This document shows positions 1 to 7,839 of a DNA stretch of 64,000 nucleotides, in pieces. Within the stretch, counting starts at the first letter, position 1; each line of letters starts with the position of its first letter. The notes beneath the pieces were generated by a model. That model searched no databases. It was not told the DNA's origin and saw only the letters and a program-made list of their open reading frames with translations. Source of the DNA: CALREJ01 sp035547395 (lineage in GTDB: Bacteria > Patescibacteriota > Gracilibacteria > Peribacterales > Peribacteraceae); the NCBI GenBank assembly GCA_035547395.1, contig DASZVA010000011.1:62001-126000 (forward strand). The letters run 5' to 3'. A program made the position numbers and the translations under genes.

Positions 1-2
1 TG

Positions 3-1985
3 GATCGCGTGGCAGCCGATCAGTCATTCGCGGAAGCTATTGAAAAACTGAAAGGAGGAGGCAATCCCGATCTGTTTATTGCGGAATTGGACCACTGGGC
101 GGGGGGGGAGGGATATGGTTATGCCGATGGTTTTGATAATGTGACAAAAATCGCACGTGCCGTGCGCAACGACAATAAAAATAAAATCGATCACTGGGAC
201 ACACTGAATGAATCGGACAAACTTGAAATCAATCAAAAAATCTTTGGTGACTCAGCCGTTGTGAACTTTGTGCCAAATATAACGAAAATGCATAAAAACT
301 TCGACAAGGCGATGGATAAAGCCATCGAGGAATACGACAGAACCGCGTACAAACTGAAACAGGCTGGCGTTGTGGCGGAACATGAAGGAGGAGGTATCGC
401 CAAGATGCTCACCGGCGTGCGCTTTTATTCGCTCAATGACATCTATCATGGAGCCGTCGAATACTGGGAAGCGCTGAAACACACCTGGGAACACACGCGT
501 CATACGAAATCCGCCGCCGTCGCCAATGCAATCGGAAACGCCATGCAGTGGCTGCCGTTCTATGGCCGTGAAACGTCTCTGCAGCTCAATCAGAACATCC
601 GTTCCAAGAACCGCGAAAACACCAGCAAGGAAAAGGAGCGCCTCAAGGAATCCAACGTTTCCTGGCCGGAACTCTTCGGTGAAGACATGCATGGCGGACT
701 GCTGCACGAATACCTGCACGGATCCAACTACGACTACGCCAGAGCAGTGCTGGAATACGCCGCGAGCCGCGGCTGGCTGTATGACCTGGACGATTGTCTC
801 AGCTCCGACGTGAAGACGGTCTTCGGCTACACCCTCAATGAAATCTGCGCCGACTGGACGGACATGGAAGTGAAGAACTATTACATCTCGCTGCGCGCCC
901 AGAACTCCGGCGGACGCGACGACGAAATGGGCAAGGCGGAGAAGGAAATCTTCGACAACCGCGACGTGCCGCTCTTCATCAGTGAAATCGAAAGCGAGTT
1001 GAGCGTCTACAACATCTGGGCGGCGGCGGGTATCTGCAAAAGAGCGATCGATCGCGGACTGTGGGGTGAAATATCGCCATGGGTCACGACGACGCTGATG
1101 GGCAAACTGCGCGACGATCCCATGCTGCGCAAACTCTGCAATGACTCCTTCTTCGACCGCATCGGTAAAATCAGCATGTATACGACGGCACCGACGCTCG
1201 GCTGGCTCAAGGCCGACGGTCGTCCTTTGGATAAGTGGTGCCGGAGAAACGACGAAGACTACCTGAAGGACAGCCATATCGGAAACATCATTCTGCAACT
1301 GGAACACGACGTGCGTGCACTTGCCAAGCATCCGGAGGACTTTGACACGGATGAGGGAAAGGAAAAAATGCGCCTGATGACGGCACGTATTCTCGCCGGC
1401 CAAACAGTCGAAGTGGCGAATGGCAAACACATCAGCATCTTCGAGTCAAAATTCGATACATATCGCGCATCCGTGAGAAATACGTTTGCATCCCCCGCCA
1501 AACCGTACGAGGAAGATTCCGACTACTACGTCGGGCAATCGGAACAGTGGCTGAACCCCGAAAACGTGTGGAAAAAAATCCTCGCCCACAAATCCACCGG
1601 TGAATTCGAGCGTGAAGATCTGGCCAAACCGTTCATTACAAAAGTCGTCGATAAAGCCAAAGAATTGTGTGAGCTATCACACAGTGAGCCCGCGATGAAA
1701 GACGCGTATGATAATTACATCAAAGAAACCCGCACCAAACTGGATTTGTGGCTGATCGGTGCGAAAGCCCATGCCACCGGTGAACGTATCGCTTCCACTG
1801 TGCTCACCGATCAGGAAACCCCAGCCATTACCGCGCTGTACTACAACGGCCTCATCAGCGAAAACGTCATCCAATCCTTCTCAAAGCTTTGGGATGCCGT
1901 CAACAAGCAAATGAAGGAGACGAAGCTGCCCGACGGCACACTCGTCTTCAATAAAACGTCACCGGATTGCCACATCTCCCCTTAA
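3..1985 (+). CDS. Large protein of unknown function, 5' end outside window
   Basis: The frame is open to the window edge: the two codons before the first possible start (GTG at 9) are sense codons, so this is probably the C-terminal part (about 660 residues) of a longer gene. I do not recognise the family. The visible protein is hydrophilic, rich in Trp, Tyr, Asp and Lys, with no signal peptide or membrane segment. Long stretches look alpha-helical, including a Lys/Glu-rich coil around residues 195-215 and a helix-like block around 225-265. It is probably cytoplasmic. No catalytic motif was found. The dUTPase gene follows on the same strand after 67 bp but has its own promoter-like hexamer. 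Confidence 0.8.
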   Translation, partial: DRVAADQSFAEAIEKLKGGGNPDLFIAELDHWAGGEGYGYADGFDNVTKIARAVRNDNKNKIDHWDTLNESDKLEINQKIFGDSAVVNFVPNITKMHKNFDKAMDKAIEEYDRTAYKLKQAGVVAEHEGGGIAKMLTGVRFYSLNDIYHGAVEYWEALKHTWEHTRHTKSAAVANAIGNAMQWLPFYGRETSLQLNQNIRSKNRENTSKEKERLKESNVSWPELFGEDMHGGLLHEYLHGSNYDYARAVLEYAASRGWLYDLDDCLSSDVKTVFGYTLNEICADWTDMEVKNYYISLRAQNSGGRDDEMGKAEKEIFDNRDVPLFISEIESELSVYNIWAAAGICKRAIDRGLWGEISPWVTTTLMGKLRDDPMLRKLCNDSFFDRIGKISMYTTAPTLGWLKADGRPLDKWCRRNDEDYLKDSHIGNIILQLEHDVRALAKHPEDFDTDEGKEKMRLMTARILAGQTVEVANGKHISIFESKFDTYRASVRNTFASPAKPYEEDSDYYVGQSEQWLNPENVWKKILAHKSTGEFEREDLAKPFITKVVDKAKELCELSHSEPAMKDAYDNYIKETRTKLDLWLIGAKAHATGERIASTVLTDQETPAITALYYNGLISENVIQSFSKLWDAVNKQMKETKLPDGTLVFNKTSPDCHISP

Positions 1986-2052
1986 AAAATTCGGGGACAG
2001 CATTGCACCCTGAAAGATCGCACTCCGGAAAAAGATACCGTATGCTCCATGT

Positions 2053-2496
2053 ATGCGCGTCTCTGTTCAACGTATCGATCCCACACTTCCCCTGCCGCAG
2101 TACGAATCCGCGGGAGCCGTCGGTTTTGATCTCGTCACGCGTGAGACGACGGTGATCGAGCCGGGGAAAATCGCGCTCGTGCCCGGCAATGTGATCGTGA
2201 AGGTGCCGGAAGGCTACGCGCTGCTGCTACTCCCCCGCTCCAGCCTGCCGCGCAAGAAAGGACTCGTCTGTCCGCACTCGCTGGGCGTCATCGATGAGGA
2301 TTATCACGGGGAGAAAGACGAATTGATGGTGCAGGTGCAAAACATCACAAGCGAACCCGTCACCGTGGAGCGCGGCGAGCGCATCGCACAGGGGCTCTTC
2401 GTCCGCGTCGATCGTGCAGAGTGGGAGGAGGTCGCGAGCCACGGAAAAGAATCGCGGGGAGGATTCGGGAGCACAGGGACGCATTGGAGAGGGTGA
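2053..2496 (+). CDS. dut: dUTP diphosphatase (dUTPase)
   Basis: Hydrolyses dUTP to dUMP and PPi, keeping uracil out of DNA and supplying dUMP for thymidylate. The 147-aa length fits the trimeric family, and all five motifs are visible in order: AGAVGFDL near residue 20, PRSSL near 62, GVIDEDYHGE near 79 (catalytic Asp), GERIAQ near 112, and the Gly-rich C-terminal GGFGSTGT. The start was chosen because TATGCT (2041-2046) ends 6 nt before this ATG, which fits a leaderless message. The gene converges on ftsZ, with a shared hairpin between them. Confidence 0.95.
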   Translation: MRVSVQRIDPTLPLPQYESAGAVGFDLVTRETTVIEPGKIALVPGNVIVKVPEGYALLLLPRSSLPRKKGLVCPHSLGVIDEDYHGEKDELMVQVQNITSEPVTVERGERIAQGLFVRVDRAEWEEVASHGKESRGGFGSTGTHWRG

Positions 2497-2506
2497 AGAA
2501 GATGTA

Positions 2507-2580
2507 GAGGGCACAGAGGATAAAGAGGAGAAAAAATTCCATCGCTCCTCTTCATCGTCTATTTCCTCTATACCATCTGC
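2507..2580. repeat. Simple-sequence inverted repeat (GAGGATAAA-like word)
   Basis: The left arm is purine-rich (AGAGGATAAAGAGGAG-like). The right arm is pyrimidine-rich and nearly its reverse complement (CTCCTCTTCATCGTC-like). It lies between the converging dut and ftsZ genes, just before their shared terminator. It belongs to the family of simple-word hairpins described in the findings. Confidence 0.6.
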
Positions 2581-2587
2581 CCCCTCG

Positions 2588-2616
2588 AAAAAGAGCCCGC
2601 GCCCCGGACTCTTTTT
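2588..2616. terminator. Bidirectional terminator between dut and ftsZ
   Basis: A5 tract, GC-rich hairpin (GAGCCC...GGACTC with one mismatch) and T5 tract. The flanking A and T runs make it usable on both strands, so it can end both dut (+) and ftsZ (-). Confidence 0.75.
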
Positions 2617-2636
2617 CTTGAGGAAGGAAAGTGGGA

Positions 2637-3890
2637 TTACTTGCTGATGGGCTTTCGCATGAAAGCCGGTACTTCGAGTTCTTCTTCATCGAGCTGCGGC
2701 GCACCGGACTTCGGCATCTCGTTTCGTTCATTCTTGAGCATGCGCTCCTCGCGTTCCGAGCGCGGGGACGACGGCGCGGGGGTACCGGCAGCTTTGGTGA
2801 GGTAGCGCTGCGCGGGGGTGGAGAAGCTGGCTTGCTGCTGCAGTTCTGCGGCATCGAAGCCGGTCGCGATCACCGTGCACTTCACCTGGCCCGTGTAGTT
2901 CTCATCGATCACTGCACCGAAGATGATGTTGGCTTCCGGAGACGCTGTTTCGGTGATGATACGCGCGGCCTCGTCGACCTCGAACATCGACAGGTCATTG
3001 CCGCCCGTGATATTGAAGAGAATGCCGTGCGCGCCGTTGATGGAAAGTTCCAGCAACGGGCTGTCGATGGCAGCTCTGGCGGCTTCCGCGGCGCGGCTGT
3101 CGCCGGTGCCGTAACCGATACCCATGAGGGCCGTGCCGGCGTCCTGCATGATCGTCTTCACGTCGGCGAAGTCGACGTTCACCAGACCATGCTGCGTGAT
3201 CAGGCTGGAGATACCTTCGATGGCATGCTGCAACACTTCATCGACCACCTCGAACGCTTCGGTGAGCGGCGTGGTTTTGTCGATGATGGAGAGGATCTTG
3301 TCGTTCGGAATCGTGATCAATGTGTCGACTTTGCCCTTGAGCAGTTCGAGCGCCTCTTCCGCGTTCTTGCGGCGCTTGAGACCCTCAAAGCTGAACGGCT
3401 TGGTAACGACGCCGACCGTCAGGATGCCCATGCTGCGTGCGAGCTCCGCGATGATCGGCGCACTGCCCGTGCCCGTGCCGCCGCCGAGACCGGCCGTGAT
3501 GAAGAGCATGTCCGTGCCTTCGAGGGCGGACTTGATCTCTTCCATGCTCTCCTGCGCGGCACTCTTGCCCATCTCCGGATTGGCACCGGCTCCGAGTCCC
3601 CGGGTCGTGCCGCGGCCGATCGTGATCTTCTTGGAAGCCGGGTTGTGATACAGGGCCTGGACGTCGGTATTCACCGCGATGAATTCGACGCCCTGCACGC
3701 GGCCCGTCACCATGCGGGACACGGCGTTGGATCCGGCGCCGCCGGTACCGAGTACGCGGATGAGCGCGCCGGGCAGCGCATCGGGACGCACTTCACGCGC
3801 CGAGGACGCCGTATCGGCATCGACAAGCTTCTGCTGGGATGATGCTCCTCCTTTACTGCCGGAGAAGAGGGAGCGGAACGTATCTGACAT
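2637..3890 (-). CDS. ftsZ: Cell division GTPase FtsZ
   Basis: Tubulin-like GTPase that polymerises into the cytokinetic ring. 417 aa. Visible are the N-terminal nucleotide-binding glycines (GTGGAGSNAV near residue 48), the tubulin signature GGGTGTGSAP at about 136-145, the T7-loop NVDFADV near 240 that supplies the catalytic Asp, a variable linker of about 60 residues, and a C-terminal peptide VPAFMRKP at about 407-414 for FtsA binding. The residue 1-40 extension is low-complexity. It lies 47 bp downstream of ftsA on the same strand, in the usual ftsA-ftsZ order. No -10 hexamer sits next to its own start, so it probably depends on the ftsA promoter. Confidence 0.98.
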   Translation of the reverse strand: MSDTFRSLFSGSKGGASSQQKLVDADTASSAREVRPDALPGALIRVLGTGGAGSNAVSRMVTGRVQGVEFIAVNTDVQALYHNPASKKITIGRGTTRGLGAGANPEMGKSAAQESMEEIKSALEGTDMLFITAGLGGGTGTGSAPIIAELARSMGILTVGVVTKPFSFEGLKRRKNAEEALELLKGKVDTLITIPNDKILSIIDKTTPLTEAFEVVDEVLQHAIEGISSLITQHGLVNVDFADVKTIMQDAGTALMGIGYGTGDSRAAEAARAAIDSPLLELSINGAHGILFNITGGNDLSMFEVDEAARIITETASPEANIIFGAVIDENYTGQVKCTVIATGFDAAELQQQASFSTPAQRYLTKAAGTPAPSSPRSEREERMLKNERNEMPKSGAPQLDEEELEVPAFMRKPISK

Positions 3891-3937
3891 GATGGGAGTG
3901 GGTAGAAGTGGAAGAAGAGGATGAAAACGATTCGTGT

Positions 3938-5173
3938 TTATGGAAGGAGGCTTTTGAACCAGCTGCCTACCTGCTGGATGGTGCGTTTCATTTGGAAGTT
4001 ACCCATGGAGGACACCACGTTGTCGCCTTCGCGCAGCCCCCAGATGAGCGTACCGAGAGCCGTGGCGTACGCCGGATCGTCGACCTTTTCGATGACGCCG
4101 CCGATGTCGACGGGGAATCCCATCTGAACCGGCAGTCCGAGCACGTCGCGCGCGAGGTCGAGGACGCCCGGCGCTTTGACGGCCGCGCCCGTGAGCACCG
4201 CGCCCGCAGGCAGCATGCCGCTGCGGCCGACCCTCGTGAGCTCCGCCTTCACGAGCGAGAAGATTTCGTAGTATCTGGCCTGCATGATCTCGGCCATGTA
4301 ACGCTTGCTGACCGTCTGCGTGTCGACACGGGAAACGGACGACAGATCGATCATGTCACGTTCATTAATCTCTTCCGGCAGAACGGAACCGAATTCGATC
4401 TTGATGCGCTCGGCGGTATCGACGGATGTGCGCAGGCCGATCGCGATGTCGTTGGTCACCATTTCGCCGGCGACCGGAAGCCCGACCGAATGCAGGATCG
4501 TCCCCTCTTCATAGATGGCGACGCTGGTGCAGCCGGCGCCCACGTCGATCACGACGACGCCGAGTTCTTTCTGGCGCTTGCTGAGAGTCGCTTCCGCAGC
4601 GGCAATCGTGGACGGAACGAGTGCGTCGATGTCGACGCCCGCCTGCGAGATGCACTTCTCGACGTTCTTCACATGCTGCACGTGACCCGTGATGATGTGC
4701 GCCTCGACTTCCAAACGGATGCCCGTCATGCCGATCGGGTTCTTGATGCCGCGCTGTTCGTCGACGGCATACGCCTTGGGTTCGATGTGGAGGATTCTGC
4801 GGTTGGGGGGGATGCTCACCGCCTGCGCCGCCTCGAGCACGCGTGCTACGTCGTCGACCGTAATCTCGGATCCCGAGATGGCGATCACCCCGCGGCTGTC
4901 GAACGACTCGATGTGCGAACCGCTCATGCCGACAAAGACATGGTTGACGGGGACTCCCGCCATGCGCTCCGCGTCCTCCAGCGAGGAGATAATATTATGG
5001 ATGAGTTCTTCGACGTCGATCACCTGCCCCTTTCGGATGCCGAGGGACGGGCTGATGCCGACGCCGATGACGTTCGGCACATTATGATCGAGACCGCCTT
5101 CGGCGATGGCGACCACGGTACGGATTTTGGAGCTGCCAACGTCCAGGCTGGCAAGGACACGTTCCTTGGGCAT
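3938..5173 (-). CDS. ftsA: Cell division protein FtsA
   Basis: Actin-fold ATPase that anchors FtsZ to the membrane. 411 aa, normal for the family. The N-terminal phosphate-1 loop LDVGSSKIRTVVA (about 8-20), the inserted 1C domain, the second phosphate loop VVIDVGAGCTS (about 205-215) and the adenosine-site segment VLTGAA are visible. The C-terminus ends in an amphipathic helix (QQVGSWFKSLL), the membrane-targeting sequence. It is first gene of the ftsA-ftsZ unit. A sigma70-like promoter lies about 60 bp upstream, giving a leader of roughly 55 nt, longer than most genes in this window. Confidence 0.97.
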   Translation of the reverse strand: MPKERVLASLDVGSSKIRTVVAIAEGGLDHNVPNVIGVGISPSLGIRKGQVIDVEELIHNIISSLEDAERMAGVPVNHVFVGMSGSHIESFDSRGVIAISGSEITVDDVARVLEAAQAVSIPPNRRILHIEPKAYAVDEQRGIKNPIGMTGIRLEVEAHIITGHVQHVKNVEKCISQAGVDIDALVPSTIAAAEATLSKRQKELGVVVIDVGAGCTSVAIYEEGTILHSVGLPVAGEMVTNDIAIGLRTSVDTAERIKIEFGSVLPEEINERDMIDLSSVSRVDTQTVSKRYMAEIMQARYYEIFSLVKAELTRVGRSGMLPAGAVLTGAAVKAPGVLDLARDVLGLPVQMGFPVDIGGVIEKVDDPAYATALGTLIWGLREGDNVVSSMGNFQMKRTIQQVGSWFKSLLP

Positions 5174-5479
5174 ACAGGTGAAGGAAAAGAAGAGAGATCA
5201 AACACCACAATTCACCTCAAAAAGCTTCAAAAGCAGTGTACGGATGCGCCATACGCACGTGCAAGGGGGCAACGACTACGTTTGGTATTCAGAAATGAAT
5301 ATGGCGAACACAAACTGTATCCGGATTTTTTCTCATACTTCTGTGCTTTACACAAAAAATTGTTCAGATGAAAAACAACTGTTTTACAGATGTTCACAGT
5401 TTGTATGCAGAAAAAAGTCGATGATTTTTCAAATCACCGAGATGATTCATTGCATGTCATCGGATGCTCGATGAGCAGT
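5174..5479. other. AT-rich gene-free interval upstream of ftsA
   Basis: About 300 bp with clearly lower GC than its surroundings. It holds the ftsA promoter near its left end and several short inverted words around 5360-5410 (AACTGT, ACAG, TTCACAG), which could be operator-like. No open reading frame looks convincing, and no tRNA, riboswitch or terminator was recognised. Confidence 0.5.
5235..5264 (-). promoter_or_regulatory. Candidate ftsAZ promoter
   Basis: On the minus strand TTGCAC (5264-5259) and TACACT (5240-5235) are separated by 18 bp. The predicted start of transcription is about 5228, leaving a leader of about 55 nt before ftsA. Confidence 0.5.
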
Positions 5480-6439
5480 TTAAAATAATGAGAGTTGATC
5501 GGTTTTCGAAGTCGGTGTCTGCTCAATTTTCGGCAGGCTTTCGATGTCAAAAATAGTTCGCCCGTATGCGGTATTAAAAAACTCACGGAACCGTCGCGTG
5601 AGGAGGGTGAATTCGAGCTCCGAAAAAAGATCGAGAATTTTGTCGGCCGGAAGATGTGCGAGCCGCAGTCTCTCAAGCGGCGGATCGAGCGGGATGTCGC
5701 ACACGAGCTCCGCCATGCGCTGGCAGAAGAACGCCTGCTCACGATCTCTCTCCAGCTTCTCGCGAATCGCCGGACGTATGTCATCGAGATGTTCATAAAT
5801 CGCCTCGAGTGTTCCGTAATCCTGCAGCAATTTCGCCGCGCCCTTCGGACCAATTCCATTTACTCCGGGAAGATTATCCGATGCGTCGCCGACGAGTCCT
5901 TTGTAGGCCGGCACCTGATCGGGGCGGATGCCGTACTTGGCTTCGATGTCCGCAGGCCCAAGATATTCCGCCTGCAGGTACCCGCTGTGCGGAATCGCGA
6001 TGCGAATATTGTCGGTCGCGAGCTGAAACGCGTCTCTGTCGCCAGTCACAATCGTCACCTTCATCCCCTCTTTCTCACCCGCACACGCGTACGTTCCGAG
6101 CAGATCATCGGCTTCATACTTGGGATTGCTCACGTGCTGGAATTGAAACGCTTCGATGAGCTCAACCACGCGCGGGATCTGCACGTAGAAATCATCGGGC
6201 GTCTCCGCACGGCCGTCTTTGTAGGTCGCGTTTTCTACATGGCGGAAGGTTTCCTCTCCGGCGTCGAAGCAGATGAGAAATGCATCGGGTTCTTCTTTCT
6301 TGAGGATATGCAGCAGCATCGACGCCATCCCAAACACCGTATTCACCTGCTCGCCTTTGCTCGTCTTGAGCGTGCGCGGAATCGCCCAGTACGCGCGGTA
6401 CATCAGATGGTGGCCATCGATCAAAACCAAATGCGGCAT
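5480..6439 (-). CDS. Stand-alone 5'-3' exonuclease (PolA N-terminal type)
   Basis: Flap-type 5' nuclease that removes RNA primers and flaps. At 319 aa it carries only the exonuclease part of DNA polymerase I. Visible acidic metal ligands lie in LVLIDGHH (Asp near 8), YEADDLLGTYA (about 113-123) and VTGDRDAFQL (about 135-144). The helix-3-turn-helix DNA-binding element is PGVNGIGPKGAAKLL (about 191-205). A separate polymerase would be expected elsewhere in the genome. TAGGAT (6451-6446) ends 6 nt before the ATG, which supports this start and a leaderless message. It is divergent from the GlgA-like gene. Confidence 0.92.
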   Translation of the reverse strand: MPHLVLIDGHHLMYRAYWAIPRTLKTSKGEQVNTVFGMASMLLHILKKEEPDAFLICFDAGEETFRHVENATYKDGRAETPDDFYVQIPRVVELIEAFQFQHVSNPKYEADDLLGTYACAGEKEGMKVTIVTGDRDAFQLATDNIRIAIPHSGYLQAEYLGPADIEAKYGIRPDQVPAYKGLVGDASDNLPGVNGIGPKGAAKLLQDYGTLEAIYEHLDDIRPAIREKLERDREQAFFCQRMAELVCDIPLDPPLERLRLAHLPADKILDLFSELEFTLLTRRFREFFNTAYGRTIFDIESLPKIEQTPTSKTDQLSLF

Positions 6440-6544
6440 GGACGCATCCTACCTGAATGAACGGTCGTTTGTCCCACCTGTTATCGCATACTAATCCACT
6501 TTTTTTACAAGTCCTGCAGACTTCCGTGAATCGCGTTTCTTCGC

Positions 6545-6550
6545 TATAAT
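6545..6550 (+). promoter_or_regulatory. -10 box TATAAT for the GlgA-like gene
   Basis: Perfect TATAAT. The likely transcription start is about 6557, leaving a short leader of about 19 nt before the ATG at 6576. No convincing -35 element is visible. Confidence 0.5.
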
Positions 6551-6575
6551 AAGAGGATAACTTCAAATCACACAC

Positions 6576-7175
6576 ATGTCCCCACACACATCCCAGCACG
6601 ACAAAACGGATGCAGCCGATCTGCTTGATCAGAAGGCGCAGGCCAAAGTGCAGCTGCAAAAAGAGCTGGGTTGGACGGCTGAAGCCAAGCGTCCGGTGAT
6701 TTGTATTCCGACGGGAGTCAGCGACGCCCTCGGCGGAGAACTTCTTAAGGAAGTGCTGCCGGGACTGCTCGCGATGCCGGTGGAAATTTTGATTCTGGGA
6801 AAAGGCTCCGCATCGTACGGCGAATACCTGACGGACATCGCGAAGAAATACAGCAGCCGCGTCGCGATTATCCCGAATGACGACAAGCACATCACGCACC
6901 TGTTCGCGGCATCCGACATGGCGCTCTTCCTCACGGACCCGTCGGATATGGCGGAACTGAAAACCGCGCTGCAGTACGCCGTGATCCCCGTCTGTCCGCA
7001 GACGGACAGCGTCGATGCGTACAATCCGAATCAGGAAAGCGGCGAAGCGTTCCTCTACGAAAAGCTTACCGTCTGGCACTGCTTCGCGGCGGTCGTGCGG
7101 GCGCTCGAAACATATCGCTTCCCTTACGACTGGCGTACCATACAGAAGCACTGCATCGAGCGTGCATCCCGCTGA
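6576..7175 (+). CDS. Truncated glycogen/starch-synthase-like glycosyltransferase domain
   Basis: At 199 aa it resembles only the C-terminal (nucleotide-sugar-binding) half of GlgA-type GT-B enzymes. An N-terminal helix with QLQKELGW leads into a Rossmann-like core (VICIPTGVSD...VEILILGKG). It then shows DDKHITHLFAASDMALF and LKTALQYAVIPVCPQT, which align with the region holding the catalytic Glu and Gly-rich loop of GlgA. The usual EPCGL acceptor/donor motif is replaced by DPSDMAEL, and the whole N-terminal half is missing. Catalysis is therefore doubtful, and a binding or regulatory role is possible. A 75-aa gene follows after 5 bp in the same unit. Confidence 0.6.
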   Translation: MSPHTSQHDKTDAADLLDQKAQAKVQLQKELGWTAEAKRPVICIPTGVSDALGGELLKEVLPGLLAMPVEILILGKGSASYGEYLTDIAKKYSSRVAIIPNDDKHITHLFAASDMALFLTDPSDMAELKTALQYAVIPVCPQTDSVDAYNPNQESGEAFLYEKLTVWHCFAAVVRALETYRFPYDWRTIQKHCIERASR

Positions 7176-7180
7176 AAGAC

Positions 7181-7408
7181 ATGTCTCTGAACTTCTATCG
7201 AGATGCGGCCATGGGGGCAAAAGGCCTTGCGGAGAAGGCTACGAAAAAGGGCGTCGAGACGATGACCGATTTGACGCTTGGCAACATCGGGCGGATCACC
7301 AAGTGGACTGCCGGAAAGCTTTTTCATGTGTTCGTGAAAACGCCCGCAAAGATGGCGGGAAAGGCTTTACTGTCGGTGCCGATCATTCCCGGGCCAAAAT
7401 CGAAATAA
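7181..7408 (+). CDS. Small basic hypothetical protein (75 aa)
   Basis: It starts 5 bp after the GlgA-like gene, so it is very likely co-transcribed. It is rich in Lys, Ala and Gly with amphipathic stretches (GAKGLAEKATKKGVE, FVKTPAKMAGKALLS) and a Pro-rich end. No signal peptide or strong membrane helix is visible. I do not recognise a family. The basic amphipathic nature would suit nucleic-acid or membrane-surface contact, but this is only a guess. Confidence 0.6.
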   Translation: MSLNFYRDAAMGAKGLAEKATKKGVETMTDLTLGNIGRITKWTAGKLFHVFVKTPAKMAGKALLSVPIIPGPKSK

Positions 7409-7434
7409 AGAAGAATTGAGATATACTGGGCAGG

Positions 7435-7839
7435 ATGAAACCAGTTGTTTTCACCGCGCCTGTCGTGAGCGGATCCGGCCGCGGCAAAGATCTCGGCATT
7501 GCGACGATGAATTTGGAACTCGACTCCGTTCCGAGCGAACTGACGGAAGGAATTTACGCGTGCTTCGTGATGTTCGATGGAAAGCGCTACATGGCCGGCA
7601 TGCACTACGGGCCGCGCCCCGTCTTCAAAGACACACGATCCTGCGAGATTCATATCCTCGATGAATGGATCGAGAAGACGCCGGACGCACTGGAGGTTTT
7701 GGTGGTCGGGCGCATCCGCGACGTCGCGGATTTCCCGTCCGTGGACGATATGCTGAAGCAAATCGAGGACGATATCGCGAACGTGCGTGCTATCCTGTCT
7801 GCCTATGAGTCTGAAAGCCCTCAAACGGCTGATTCCTGA
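7435..7839 (+). CDS. Stand-alone riboflavin kinase domain
   Basis: Likely phosphorylates riboflavin to FMN. At 134 aa it equals the C-terminal kinase half of bifunctional RibF. The substrate/ATP loop reads GSGRGKDLGIATMNLEL (residues about 12-28; family form G.G.G..LG.PTANL, so the Pro is Ala but Thr and Asn remain). GMHYGPRPVF and CEIHILDEW (about 73-77) carry the conserved catalytic Glu region. The adenylyltransferase half is absent. TATACT (7422-7427) ends 7 nt before the ATG. The 3' end overlaps the MurE-like gene by 35 bp. Confidence 0.75.
   Translation: MKPVVFTAPVVSGSGRGKDLGIATMNLELDSVPSELTEGIYACFVMFDGKRYMAGMHYGPRPVFKDTRSCEIHILDEWIEKTPDALEVLVVGRIRDVADFPSVDDMLKQIEDDIANVRAILSAYESESPQTADS

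Noticed and set aside
252..1430. 392-aa minus-strand open frame in the first gene
   Set aside because: Antisense shadow of the large plus-strand gene; high-GC codon use keeps the opposite frame open.
2631..3842. Long open frame on the plus strand across ftsZ
   Set aside because: It is the antisense shadow of ftsZ; composition is His/Arg/Asp-rich with no domain, and the FtsZ motifs on the minus strand are unequivocal.
3908..5371. 487-aa plus-strand open frame across ftsA
   Set aside because: Antisense shadow of ftsA, with no protein family and a start inside the intergenic low-complexity stretch.
5174..5479. Riboswitch or small RNA upstream of ftsA
   Set aside because: Only short inverted words are visible; no known riboswitch consensus, terminator or conserved fold could be drawn.
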